From positions 1 to 44,205 of the IMG/VR virus record IMGVR_UViG_3300008108_000170: a DNA stretch of 44,205 nucleotides, one strand, 5' to 3'. The stretch is from a virus. The translations under genes and the position numbers were made by a program. The notes beneath the pieces were generated by a model, which was not told where the DNA came from, did not search any database, and was given only the letters and a program-made list of their open reading frames with translations. Of the stretch, positions 20,086-26,815 are shown piece by piece (position 1 is the first letter of the stretch; every line of letters starts with the position of its first letter).

Positions 20086-20268
20086 ATGACACGAATGGAC
20101 AAGACAAAACTCGCAATGTGGGCAATCGTAGCCATAATCATTTGGGGAATGGGCATTAGCGTTACAGCCATACTCGCAATGGTCATCTACGGATACGCAT
20201 TTGAGCGTTCAAAGTCGTTCAGCCAAGTTCTTGACGCCTACATCAGTCACAAAGCAAACAATCCCTAA
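20086..20268 (+). CDS. Small membrane protein
   Basis: A 60-residue protein with one long hydrophobic stretch (MWAIVAIIIWGMGISVTAIL, extended by AMVIYGYA), probably one long or two short transmembrane helices, preceded by basic residues, so N-in topology is likely. The C-terminus is hydrophilic. Possible roles include holin-like or membrane remodelling functions, but nothing specific is shown. First gene of a two-gene unit with a LysM protein. Confidence 0.72.
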   Translation: MTRMDKTKLAMWAIVAIIIWGMGISVTAILAMVIYGYAFERSKSFSQVLDAYISHKANNP

Positions 20269-20295
20269 CATAGCCAAGTAGCAAAGGAGTCCAAT

Positions 20296-20631
20296 TTGGA
20301 CAGGTATACCTACACACGAATTAGAACCATGGTGCGCACCGTTTTTTGGGCGTCGCTGGTCGGCGGGACTATTTGGTTGATGTTTGATTTCCGCAATCGC
20401 CTAGAGGAATACACATGCGATTCAGCAAATGACAACACAGTCGTAAACCAAGGCGATACTCTGTGGCGAATCGTCACTGTGAACTGCAGTGGCAATCTCA
20501 GGTCAGCCGTTGACGACCATGTTGAGTTCTACGGAACTGATATTCAGGTTGGACAGGCAATCGTCCTGAAGCAAAACCAAGATTGCGAACTGCGCCGTAC
20601 TGACGGCGGTCAAGTGATGATGGAGTGCTGA
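20296..20631 (+). CDS. Membrane-anchored LysM-like protein
   Basis: A 111-residue protein: basic N-terminus, a transmembrane helix (VFWASLVGGTIWLMF, about 15-32), then an extracytoplasmic LysM-like domain (VVNQGDTLWRIV ... IQVGQAIVL, about 52-100). LysM binds peptidoglycan. The layout, one N-terminal helix plus LysM, is that of small cell-division inhibitors such as YneA, so interference with host division is a reasonable guess. TTG start with AAAGGAG 5 nt upstream. Confidence 0.72.
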   Translation: MDRYTYTRIRTMVRTVFWASLVGGTIWLMFDFRNRLEEYTCDSANDNTVVNQGDTLWRIVTVNCSGNLRSAVDDHVEFYGTDIQVGQAIVLKQNQDCELRRTDGGQVMMEC

Positions 20632-20662
20632 CGCGGCAGCCCCGACTCCAAGAAAAAGCAAG

Positions 20663-20691
20663 TTGTCATAAACACTAATAACGGATAGGAT
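20663..20691 (+). promoter_or_regulatory. Repeated promoter
   Basis: -35 TTGTCA, 17-nt spacer with AATAACGG, -10 TAGGAT, 6 nt to ATG 20698. Confidence 0.88.
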
Positions 20692-20697
20692 GAACAC

Positions 20698-20976
20698 ATG
20701 ACAGACAAACCGAGATACAAAGGTGACATTGTGCAAGCAAGTGTCATTATCAAACCAATGGACTTGTACGGCGTCCGCACAGAGTGGGCAGTCCGCTTCC
20801 ATGTCCAATCACCAACTGGGGACTCATCTGACTTCCTTGAGTTGGATATCCCAGCCGTAAGCAAGAACCAAGCATGCGCAATCGCAGACCGCTACAACAC
20901 GGTATCTGCGCCCGAAATGGTTGGTTTTTGGGAGCGGGACGGTTCGGAGTTTGACAGCGTACGCCAAACTGCTTGA
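20698..20976 (+). CDS. Hypothetical protein
   Basis: A 92-residue protein beginning MTDKPRYKGDIVQASVII, beta-rich in its first half and helical later (SKNQACAIADRYNTV). Not recognised. Single-gene unit followed by an inverted repeat. Confidence 0.72.
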   Translation: MTDKPRYKGDIVQASVIIKPMDLYGVRTEWAVRFHVQSPTGDSSDFLELDIPAVSKNQACAIADRYNTVSAPEMVGFWERDGSEFDSVRQTA

Positions 20977-20993
20977 TAAACTCGTAAAGCAAG

Positions 20994-21049
20994 CCACAAC
21001 CTGAGTTAGCGGTTTTCCCCTCCTTTGTACCGTTAGCCCTAGGTTGTGG
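20994..21049. repeat. Inverted repeat overlapping the HDAC-gene promoter
   Basis: CCACAACCT (20994-21002) pairs perfectly with AGGTTGTGG (21041-21049), with further partial pairing inside. The 3' arm contains the -35 TTGTGG of the next promoter, so it may be a terminator or an operator. Confidence 0.65.
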
Positions 21050-21072
21050 TTTTGCACTATAACGGGTAAGGT
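21044..21072 (+). promoter_or_regulatory. Repeated promoter, variant
   Basis: -35 TTGTGG, spacer with CTATAACGGG, -10 TAAGGT, 6 nt to ATG 21079. Confidence 0.85.
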
Positions 21073-21078
21073 AGACCC

Positions 21079-22005
21079 ATGAATATCTACCATAACGATA
21101 AGTACAACGGAACAGAAGTGGACTTTGAGACATTTCAGAAGTCTCGGTTCATTGCTGACGCAATTCGTGCAAACCTCATTTCTCCTTACGACTTACAAGA
21201 CCCAAAGTCAATGACGCCTATGGCGCATGTATGGGTAAAGAACAACATCACACCCGATTACTACAATGCGCTCATGACTGGCACGCCGTCATACTTGGCT
21301 TCATCAAACGGATTCCCTTGGGACGAGGGATTTATGCCAATGGTAATCAACTCAACTGCGGGCATTATGCAGGCAGTGGTAGATGTCGTCTCCGAAGGTG
21401 GGGTATCCGTGTCATTGTCTTGCGGAATGCATCACGCGGGGCCTGGAATGGGCGAAGGTTATTGCACTGTTAATTCATTGGCTATCGGCGCAATCTTTGC
21501 TAGTCAAGAGTTCAAGCGCAAAGTTACAGTTCTTGACTTGGACGCTCATTGTGGCGGTGGAACATACAAGTACATCTTGCAAGAGCGTGGCTTCCGTAGG
21601 AACTTGATAAATCAAGTAGATGTGTCTACATCTCCGTTTGACACCTACAGACCGACAAGCAAGAATGACTACTTGGATATTGTCACCTCTTCACACGGCA
21701 AAGCACCACAAGCCGAAAAGGACAGGCAGTACTTGGACGCAGTAGAAAAGGCATTGGAACACATTGCCTCGGATACCGAAATCGTTTTCTACAACGCAGG
21801 CGTAGACATCTACCCAGCAATATCTCCATCATGCGTGAAAGCCCGTGAGGAAATGGTTGCAGAAGCATTGCGTGACAAGCCAACGGTAATCGTCATGGCA
21901 GGCGGTTACGGAACAATGGAAGAAATCGTCCCACTCCACATGGCTACCTTGAGTTCATTCGCACGGCGGGACTCCATGGCGCCATGTTCGGTTTTGGGGC
22001 AATAA
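21079..22005 (+). CDS. Histone-deacetylase-fold amidohydrolase (AcuC/HDAC-like)
   Basis: A 308-residue enzyme of the arginase/deacetylase superfamily. GMHHAGPGMGEGYC (about 116-129) holds the active His-His pair. VLDLDAHCGGGT (about 151-162) gives the Asp and His zinc ligands of the D-x-H motif, and YNAGVDIYP (about 237) the third ligand. MAGGYGT (about 273) supplies the transition-state Tyr. One usual His after D-x-H is Cys here. Family members remove acetyl or acyl groups from lysines, polyamines or acetoin-pathway proteins; the substrate is unknown. Led by a repeated promoter; its stop lies in the next promoter's spacer. Confidence 0.85.
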   Translation: MNIYHNDKYNGTEVDFETFQKSRFIADAIRANLISPYDLQDPKSMTPMAHVWVKNNITPDYYNALMTGTPSYLASSNGFPWDEGFMPMVINSTAGIMQAVVDVVSEGGVSVSLSCGMHHAGPGMGEGYCTVNSLAIGAIFASQEFKRKVTVLDLDAHCGGGTYKYILQERGFRRNLINQVDVSTSPFDTYRPTSKNDYLDIVTSSHGKAPQAEKDRQYLDAVEKALEHIASDTEIVFYNAGVDIYPAISPSCVKAREEMVAEALRDKPTVIVMAGGYGTMEEIVPLHMATLSSFARRDSMAPCSVLGQ

Positions 22006-22015
22006 CGGGTAAGGT
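21987..22015 (+). promoter_or_regulatory. Repeated promoter, variant
   Basis: -35 TTCGGT (within the HDAC gene), spacer with GCAATAACGGG, -10 TAAGGT, 6 nt to ATG 22022. Confidence 0.82.
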
Positions 22016-22021
22016 ATACAC

Positions 22022-22264
22022 ATGACACCAAACGAAGCACAACTCAAAGTACGACAAACATTGCACGACTCAATGGTCATGCTGACGGCAGAAGACGAAG
22101 CGAATCCAACCGCAGAAGAATTACGAGACGCAGAAGAGTTTGCTGACTTCGTAGTTGCTGTTCTTGGAATCAGAGTAACTGAAGTCGGAACAGACGGAAC
22201 ATTTATGGCGAGACTTAGTCCTCGTGATAATCAGTTGAGTGCTGTTCCTTTCTCCCAACAGTAG
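22022..22264 (+). CDS. Hypothetical small acidic protein
   Basis: An 80-residue protein: helical acidic first half (LTAEDEANPTAEELRDAEEF), then VVAVLGIRVTEV and a basic tail. Not recognised. Leaderless start from the 21987 promoter. Confidence 0.72.
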   Translation: MTPNEAQLKVRQTLHDSMVMLTAEDEANPTAEELRDAEEFADFVVAVLGIRVTEVGTDGTFMARLSPRDNQLSAVPFSQQ

Positions 22265-22293
22265 TTGCGACGCGGGGGTCCCGCTGCTAGGCT
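22265..22293 (+). promoter_or_regulatory. ssb promoter
   Basis: -35 TTGCGA, exactly 17-nt spacer, extended -10 TGC-TAGGCT. It lacks the AATAACGG core. The message has a leader with AAGGAG. Confidence 0.72.
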
Positions 22294-22322
22294 GAGGGTT
22301 CACGCATAACTAAGGAGACGAT

Positions 22323-22775
22323 ATGTCAACAGCAAACCTGACCATTTCGGGTAATGTCACACAAGACCCCGAACTCACTTTCACAGCCTCTGGAGTTGCC
22401 CGTTTGGCATTTTCAGTTGCAGTGAACTACAACTACACCGACCAGTCTGGTGAAAAGCAGGAGAAAGTTTCCTTCTTCAATGTGACTGCATGGCGTTACC
22501 TCGCAGAAAACTCGGCAAAGGTTCTTGAAAAGGGAATTGGAGTCGTAGTGACGGGGCGTCTGGAGCAGCGCACATACGAAAAAGACGGCGAAAAGAAATC
22601 AGCAGTTGATTTGATTGCAGACGAAATTGGTATTGCAACTCGCTCAATTGAGGGGGTTACTCGTCGTCAGGCTCAGGCTGGTGGGCAAAAGAGTGCACCA
22701 CGCCCACAGAACTCGGCTTCACCACGAACCCGTCCTGCAGTAGCAACGGGCAACGAAGTAGACGAACCATTCTGA
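22323..22775 (+). CDS. ssb: Single-stranded DNA-binding protein
   Basis: A 150-residue SSB. The OB-fold opens NLTISGNVTQDPELTFTASG and continues with FFNVTAWRYLAENSAKVLEKG and VVVTGRLEQRTYEKDGEK, all characteristic. A Gly/Pro/Arg-rich linker leads to the acidic tip NEVDEPF that recruits partner proteins. It coats single-stranded DNA during phage replication and recombination. Start supported by AAGGAG 6 nt upstream; its promoter (22265-22293) differs from the array type. Followed by a strong bidirectional terminator. Confidence 0.95.
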   Translation: MSTANLTISGNVTQDPELTFTASGVARLAFSVAVNYNYTDQSGEKQEKVSFFNVTAWRYLAENSAKVLEKGIGVVVTGRLEQRTYEKDGEKKSAVDLIADEIGIATRSIEGVTRRQAQAGGQKSAPRPQNSASPRTRPAVATGNEVDEPF

Positions 22776-22789
22776 TTTAATCAGTAATT

Positions 22790-22846
22790 AAAAATCCCCC
22801 TGTTAATTTGCTACGGGATAGCAAGACAGGGGGTTTTTTTATTTAT
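22790..22846 (-). ncRNA. Possible short minus-strand hairpin RNA
   Basis: A reversed repeated promoter (22854-22882) would start an RNA at about 22846 that consists almost entirely of an A-rich 5' tail and a two-part hairpin (CCCCCTGT/ACAGGGGG outside, TTGCTA/TAGCAA inside) ending in UUUUU. No frame fits. It may be a real tiny RNA or just a promoter pointing into a bidirectional terminator. Confidence 0.5.
22791..22840. terminator. Bidirectional intrinsic terminator
   Basis: CCCCCTGT (22796-22803) pairs with ACAGGGGG (22826-22833); T7 on the plus side and A-run on the other give U tracts in both directions. Inner stem GCTA/TAGC. Confidence 0.9.
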
Positions 22847-22853
22847 ATGTGTA

Positions 22854-22882
22854 ATAGTATCCGTTATTGAGAACTATGACAA
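22854..22882 (-). promoter_or_regulatory. Repeated promoter, reversed, no gene behind it
   Basis: Minus strand: -35 TTGTCA, spacer with CAATAACGG, -10 TACTAT. It fires away from the gene at 22876, into the ssb terminator. Confidence 0.75.
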
Positions 22883-23286
22883 CCGAACATCGCAAAGCCC
22901 CTCGCCGCAGGATAAAAGAAATCCGTAAAGTCGGCACATGGGGAAAAGTTATGTACGAACACATACTTGAGTGTGGTCATACTGAAACAAGAAATCGCAA
23001 AGCAACAGTTCCAAAGATTGCTTGTGCTTGGTGTTTGAGAACAAGTGCAAAAGAAATAGAAATTAGGGCCCTGGCGAACCCAGCCCCGATGCCCGACGAC
23101 TACGACTCGCAGTTGCTGAAGTCGGAAACAGAGATTGACAGAGTGCGAGCAAAACTCTCACATGAGTTTCGTGTCCCACTTGAACAGGTTGATGTCACGG
23201 CTGTAGATGTCACAGGAAAGTTACAAATAAGTGGAGCAGTCATTTGGTTATCGGGTGCAGAAGTGCGTAGGATAGCCGACAACTAA
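22876..23286 (+). CDS. Hypothetical basic protein with cysteine pairs
   Basis: A 136-residue protein: basic start (MTTEHRKAPRRRIKEIRKVG), then ECGHTETRN and CAWC suggest a C-x-H ... C-x-x-C zinc site. The rest is helical plus a strand pair (GKLQISGAVIWLSGAEV). The N-terminal part recalls small phage HNH-less zinc proteins; no firm family. The start could also be TTG at 22867. It has no visible ribosome site. Confidence 0.7.
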   Translation: MTTEHRKAPRRRIKEIRKVGTWGKVMYEHILECGHTETRNRKATVPKIACAWCLRTSAKEIEIRALANPAPMPDDYDSQLLKSETEIDRVRAKLSHEFRVPLEQVDVTAVDVTGKLQISGAVIWLSGAEVRRIADN

Positions 23287-23307
23287 TTGCGACCACAAGG
23301 GGGACTT

Positions 23308-23934
23308 ATGCCTGATACAGATTTGCCAGCGGGACTGTCGCGGCGGAAAGTCTTCTCGGATGAAGAGAAGCAATTGATTGACAAGTATCGTGCGGAAAAA
23401 ACGCAGATTGAAGTTATTGCGACATTGATGGGATGTGGCAAAGAACGGATTCGTCGCTACCTCAAAGACGAAAAAGGCGAGACACTAAAGGGCGATTACC
23501 ACAAGACGAGGATTGCGTATCAAGCGAGAAATGTAGATATCAACTATCCTGATTTCTCAAACGCCTCTTGCAAAGAACATGATGGAAGCCTCTGGTTTCC
23601 TCGTAATCTTCCAGATATGAACGGGGCTCAGCGCGCGGCCGAATACGAACGCATCGCTCAAGCCATCAGCATTTGCAATTCATGCCCAATCCAACTAAAG
23701 TGTCTTGAGTACGCATTGCACGCAGAACCATTTGGTATTTGGGGTGGTGCTTCAGAAGCAGAGCGGGTTTACTTGCGTGCACGACACAACATTGAGTGCT
23801 TGCGTGAGGGCAAAGTATTCATCAACGGCATTGGTCGCAGGAATTCACAAACATCAATGATTCTTCGTGAGTCCTATGCAAAGCGATTCCTCAAATCAGA
23901 GGCAGTTCGTAAGTACATAGAGATGGCTTCGTGA
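23308..23934 (+). CDS. WhiB-family Fe-S regulator with N-terminal HTH
   Basis: A 208-residue protein. The C-terminal part is a WhiB domain: Cys88 (NASCKEHDG), then SICNSCPIQLKC giving Cys123, 126 and 132, four ligands for a 4Fe-4S cluster, followed by the GIWGG turn (about 145). WhiB proteins bind the primary sigma factor and redirect transcription. Residues about 30-55 (EVIATLMGCGKERIRRYLKD) look like an added helix-turn-helix, unusual for the family. AGGGGG ribosome site. Its TGA overlaps the GTG of the primase gene. Strong marker of an actinobacterial host; could control late or host promoters. Confidence 0.9.
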   Translation: MPDTDLPAGLSRRKVFSDEEKQLIDKYRAEKTQIEVIATLMGCGKERIRRYLKDEKGETLKGDYHKTRIAYQARNVDINYPDFSNASCKEHDGSLWFPRNLPDMNGAQRAAEYERIAQAISICNSCPIQLKCLEYALHAEPFGIWGGASEAERVYLRARHNIECLREGKVFINGIGRRNSQTSMILRESYAKRFLKSEAVRKYIEMAS

Positions 23935-25634
23935 ACCAAATTTCCCCCCAACTGGACAATGTCCTATCCCGCTTGCAGGGAGTAGTCCGTGTCGGTGACG
24001 GTTTCCAAGCGAAGTGCCCGTGCAGGAACGACGACGAGAACCCATCATTCTCTGTATCAGAGGGAGAGAGTGGAAAAGTCGTTATGTACTGCCACGCAGG
24101 TCGTTGCGACACAGCAAAGGCATGTGAGAGTATGGGTATCTCTATGGCAGACCTCTATCCACCTAAAAAGAAAGAGGAACTGAAACTAGTTGCCACATAC
24201 AGGTATCTTGATGCGAACGGGACTCTCCTGTTTGAGAAACTCAGGTACATTAATGAGCGAGGCGAAAAGACATTTCGTCAACGCAAACGAGATGGAAGTG
24301 GTTGGTCATACAAACTAGGTGACACCCCTCGGGTACTGTACAACTTGCCAATGGTTGTCAAAGCAGTAGCCAACGGCGAACCGATTTGGGTAGTAGAGGG
24401 AGAAAAAGATGCAGACACTCTCATCAAAATGGGTATATGTGCTACGACTATGCCCAATGGGGCGGGTACATGGTTGCCAATACATACAGAAGTTCTCGCT
24501 GGAGCGACGGTGGACATTGTCGCCGACAAAGACGCAGCAGGAACAAAGCACGCAGAGTCAGTTTACGAAGAACTAAAGGAGGCTGGTTGCGATGTTCAAG
24601 TATGGACTTGCACCCGTGGTAAAGACATTACGGACCATCTTGGTGCTGGTGGGTCTATCAACGATTTGGTTGCTTATCAAGCGAGTGATGTGGTTGAAGA
24701 ATCACCCGAACGACTGGAAGAGGAAGCCCCGACCCCAGAGTCAGGTGCGCTTACAGCAATCACCGAGTTATTACAGCGTTCCGACATTTCAGATACACAG
24801 AAACTTCTCAAAGCGGAATTATTAATTGCGAGGACTTCATCAACCAAGCCGATAGACACTGGTCGTCTTGTTGCGTGGAGCGAATTCGTAAATGAATCAG
24901 ATGACGATTCATACGACTGGGTAATCCCAGGATTATTAGAGCGTGGGGAGCGAGTAATTGTTGTAGCAGCGGAAGGCGTTGGTAAAACGATGCTTGCGCG
25001 ACAGGTGGCGATTTGTTCTGGCGCTGGGGTGCACCCGTTCACCTACCAGCCGATGAAGCCAGTGACCACGCTCACTGTTGACTTGGAAAACCCTGAACGA
25101 ATCATTCGTAGAACTTCTCGTTCTATTTACGGGGCTGCGGCCGCTGTGTCCCACACCAAGAATCATCAGTCTCATCTACTCGTCAAACCACAAGGTCTTG
25201 ACCTATTGCGCTTGGACGATAGGGCTGTTCTTGAGGAGCACTTGGAGAATATTCAACCCGACATTTTGATTATGGGTCCTTTGTACAAGGCGTTCCTTGA
25301 CCCAGGCGGTCGTACATCTGAAGCAGTAGCCATTGAAGTTGCACGGTATTTAGACACGATTCGTGATGTATTCAAGTGCGCGCTTTGGCTGGAACACCAC
25401 GCTCCGCTTGGAACATCTATGACTTCACGAGAACTGCGCCCGTTCGGCTCAGCCGTGTGGTCCCGCTGGCCCGAGTTCGGTGTCTCCTTGCAACCCGACA
25501 TGACTGGAATGCCATATCACTACGATGTGCGACACTTTAGAGGTGCTCGTGACGAACGCCAATGGCCTACTAGAATAAAGAGAGGGAAACGATTCCCTTT
25601 TGAGGTCGTGGAGTTTGCAAACCATTCATTATGA
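23931..25634 (+). CDS. Primase-helicase (CHC2 zinc finger, TOPRIM, RecA-like ATPase)
   Basis: A 567-residue fusion. Residues about 29-58 have CPC ... CHAGRC, a CHC2-type primase zinc finger. TOPRIM follows, VVEGEKDADTL (about 153) and VADKDAAGTKHA (about 195). An acidic linker leads to a RepA/AAA_25-type ATPase with Walker A AAEGVGKTML (about 345) and a Walker B-like ILIMGPL; EHHAPLG and the following region fit the hexameric helicase group. It should make primers and unwind DNA at the phage fork. GTG start overlaps the WhiB stop. Confidence 0.9.
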   Translation: MNQISPQLDNVLSRLQGVVRVGDGFQAKCPCRNDDENPSFSVSEGESGKVVMYCHAGRCDTAKACESMGISMADLYPPKKKEELKLVATYRYLDANGTLLFEKLRYINERGEKTFRQRKRDGSGWSYKLGDTPRVLYNLPMVVKAVANGEPIWVVEGEKDADTLIKMGICATTMPNGAGTWLPIHTEVLAGATVDIVADKDAAGTKHAESVYEELKEAGCDVQVWTCTRGKDITDHLGAGGSINDLVAYQASDVVEESPERLEEEAPTPESGALTAITELLQRSDISDTQKLLKAELLIARTSSTKPIDTGRLVAWSEFVNESDDDSYDWVIPGLLERGERVIVVAAEGVGKTMLARQVAICSGAGVHPFTYQPMKPVTTLTVDLENPERIIRRTSRSIYGAAAAVSHTKNHQSHLLVKPQGLDLLRLDDRAVLEEHLENIQPDILIMGPLYKAFLDPGGRTSEAVAIEVARYLDTIRDVFKCALWLEHHAPLGTSMTSRELRPFGSAVWSRWPEFGVSLQPDMTGMPYHYDVRHFRGARDERQWPTRIKRGKRFPFEVVEFANHSL

Positions 25635-26302
25635 GCGATAAGCCGATACTTAGCAAAGAGTTCCTTGCAGAAAGAGATGCGCGCATTTTCAAGATGCGTC
25701 AAGCAGGCGTTTCTGTATCCGAAATCTCCCGTCGCTTCAATGTATCCACAAGAATCGTGGGTTCAGCAATAAGCCGTCAGTTGGAGAAACTCAACCGAGA
25801 GACAGCACTTGCGTATCCAGAGGTTCTAAGAATGGAGTTGGAGCGTCTAGACGGATTGCAAGCCGCTATTTGGCCCCTTACGCAACATCGCAAAGAGACT
25901 CAAGATGACGGGACTGAGGTCCAGTTCCAACCCGACATGAAAGCCGTGCAACAGGTTTTATCTATTATGGATAGGCGTTCAAAGTTGCTTGGTATGGAAC
26001 AGAACAATGTGAATGTCAACATGGACATCACGCAGGTTGGTCAAACACCTATCCGTGCGACACTTGCTGGGCAAGAAGGCATGCAAAAGAGCATTTCTGC
26101 ATTTGACCCAGAGTCGGAAGCACGCGCACTCCTTACTCTCATGGGTGCATCTGGTGTATTACCAGCCGATACTGTCTCCAAAATGCTAGGTGAAGGCACT
26201 ATTGTTGACGCAGAGGTGATAGAAGATGAGCGAGATGGAAACGAATCCAGAAGAGATGGACAACTTGAAATCGGCGATGGACAAAGTAGCCGAGACGATT
26301 GA
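25631..26302 (+). CDS. HTH protein resembling small terminase subunit
   Basis: A 223-residue protein. Residues about 18-50 (MRQAGVSVSEISRRFNVSTRIVGSAI) form a helix-turn-helix. ELERLDGLQAAIWPLTQ and later MKAVQQVLSIMDRRSKLLGME match a pattern I associate with small-terminase-like phage proteins. The C-terminus is acidic and variable. It could recognise packaging sites, but no large terminase is in the window, so a regulator is also possible. ATGA overlap with the primase gene. Confidence 0.68.
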   Translation: MSDKPILSKEFLAERDARIFKMRQAGVSVSEISRRFNVSTRIVGSAISRQLEKLNRETALAYPEVLRMELERLDGLQAAIWPLTQHRKETQDDGTEVQFQPDMKAVQQVLSIMDRRSKLLGMEQNNVNVNMDITQVGQTPIRATLAGQEGMQKSISAFDPESEARALLTLMGASGVLPADTVSKMLGEGTIVDAEVIEDERDGNESRRDGQLEIGDGQSSRDD

Positions 26303-26555
26303 ACCAACAGTCTCCAGTATTATCAAGGAAGACGACGGCCCCGCCAGCGACCAAGTACTGATTCGTACAACCAAGGCTGAGAAGGCTCGTTGGAAGAAGG
26401 CAGCGGACACGCTTGGTATTCCAATGTCTCAATTCTTTAGGGAAGTAATCAATGCGCGCGCGGAAGAACTAATTGGTTGCACGCACCCGATGAACATGCG
26501 TAGATTTTACCCGTGGGCTCAATTCTGCAATAAGTGTAATACACGCCTCAAGTAG
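26226..26555 (+). CDS. RHH-like DNA-binding protein with zinc ribbon
   Basis: A 109-residue protein: acidic N-terminal 45 residues, then VLIRTTKAEKARWKKAADTLGIPMSQFFREVI, a typical ribbon-helix-helix (CopG/MetJ) pattern, and a C-terminal C-x(n)-CNKC zinc site. It overlaps the preceding gene by 77 nt, a lot, so a later start is possible. Likely a small transcriptional regulator. Confidence 0.7.
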   Translation: MSEMETNPEEMDNLKSAMDKVAETIEPTVSSIIKEDDGPASDQVLIRTTKAEKARWKKAADTLGIPMSQFFREVINARAEELIGCTHPMNMRRFYPWAQFCNKCNTRLK

Positions 26556-26557
26556 AG

Positions 26558-26815
26558 TTACTTGCGAGGGGCGAAGTAGTCCTTTTCGTCTTCATCTTCG
26601 TTATCGCGGAAGTAAAGAAAGAACGCTGTAACAGGGTTTTTATGTGAGCGAAGCCAGTAGATGCGCGCTTCTTCAATATATTTCTTGTACTTCTTCTTTG
26701 CTTCTTCCAATTCGTACTGGTCAAGTAGTGCTATGTACTTGTCAGACATGCTCTTTTTAGTCAGGGGTGGGTAGTTGGACAACTCACGGTAGTAGTCATA
26801 AATCTTTTGACTCAT
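26558..26815 (-). CDS. Hypothetical helical protein
   Basis: An 85-residue protein with a Lys/Glu-rich helix (LLDQYELEEAKKKYKKYIEEARIYWL) and an acidic end (DNEDEDEKDYFAPRK). Not recognised. It overlaps the giant gene by 4 nt (ATGA), so they form one transcript. Ends tail-to-tail with the RHH gene. Confidence 0.72.
   Translation of the reverse strand: MSQKIYDYYRELSNYPPLTKKSMSDKYIALLDQYELEEAKKKYKKYIEEARIYWLRSHKNPVTAFFLYFRDNEDEDEKDYFAPRK

Noticed and set aside
5431-22015. Regularly recurring TAATAACGGATAC elements as a CRISPR array
   Set aside because: Copies are hundreds of bases apart, separated by genes, and fit promoter geometry; no uniform spacers or cas genes.
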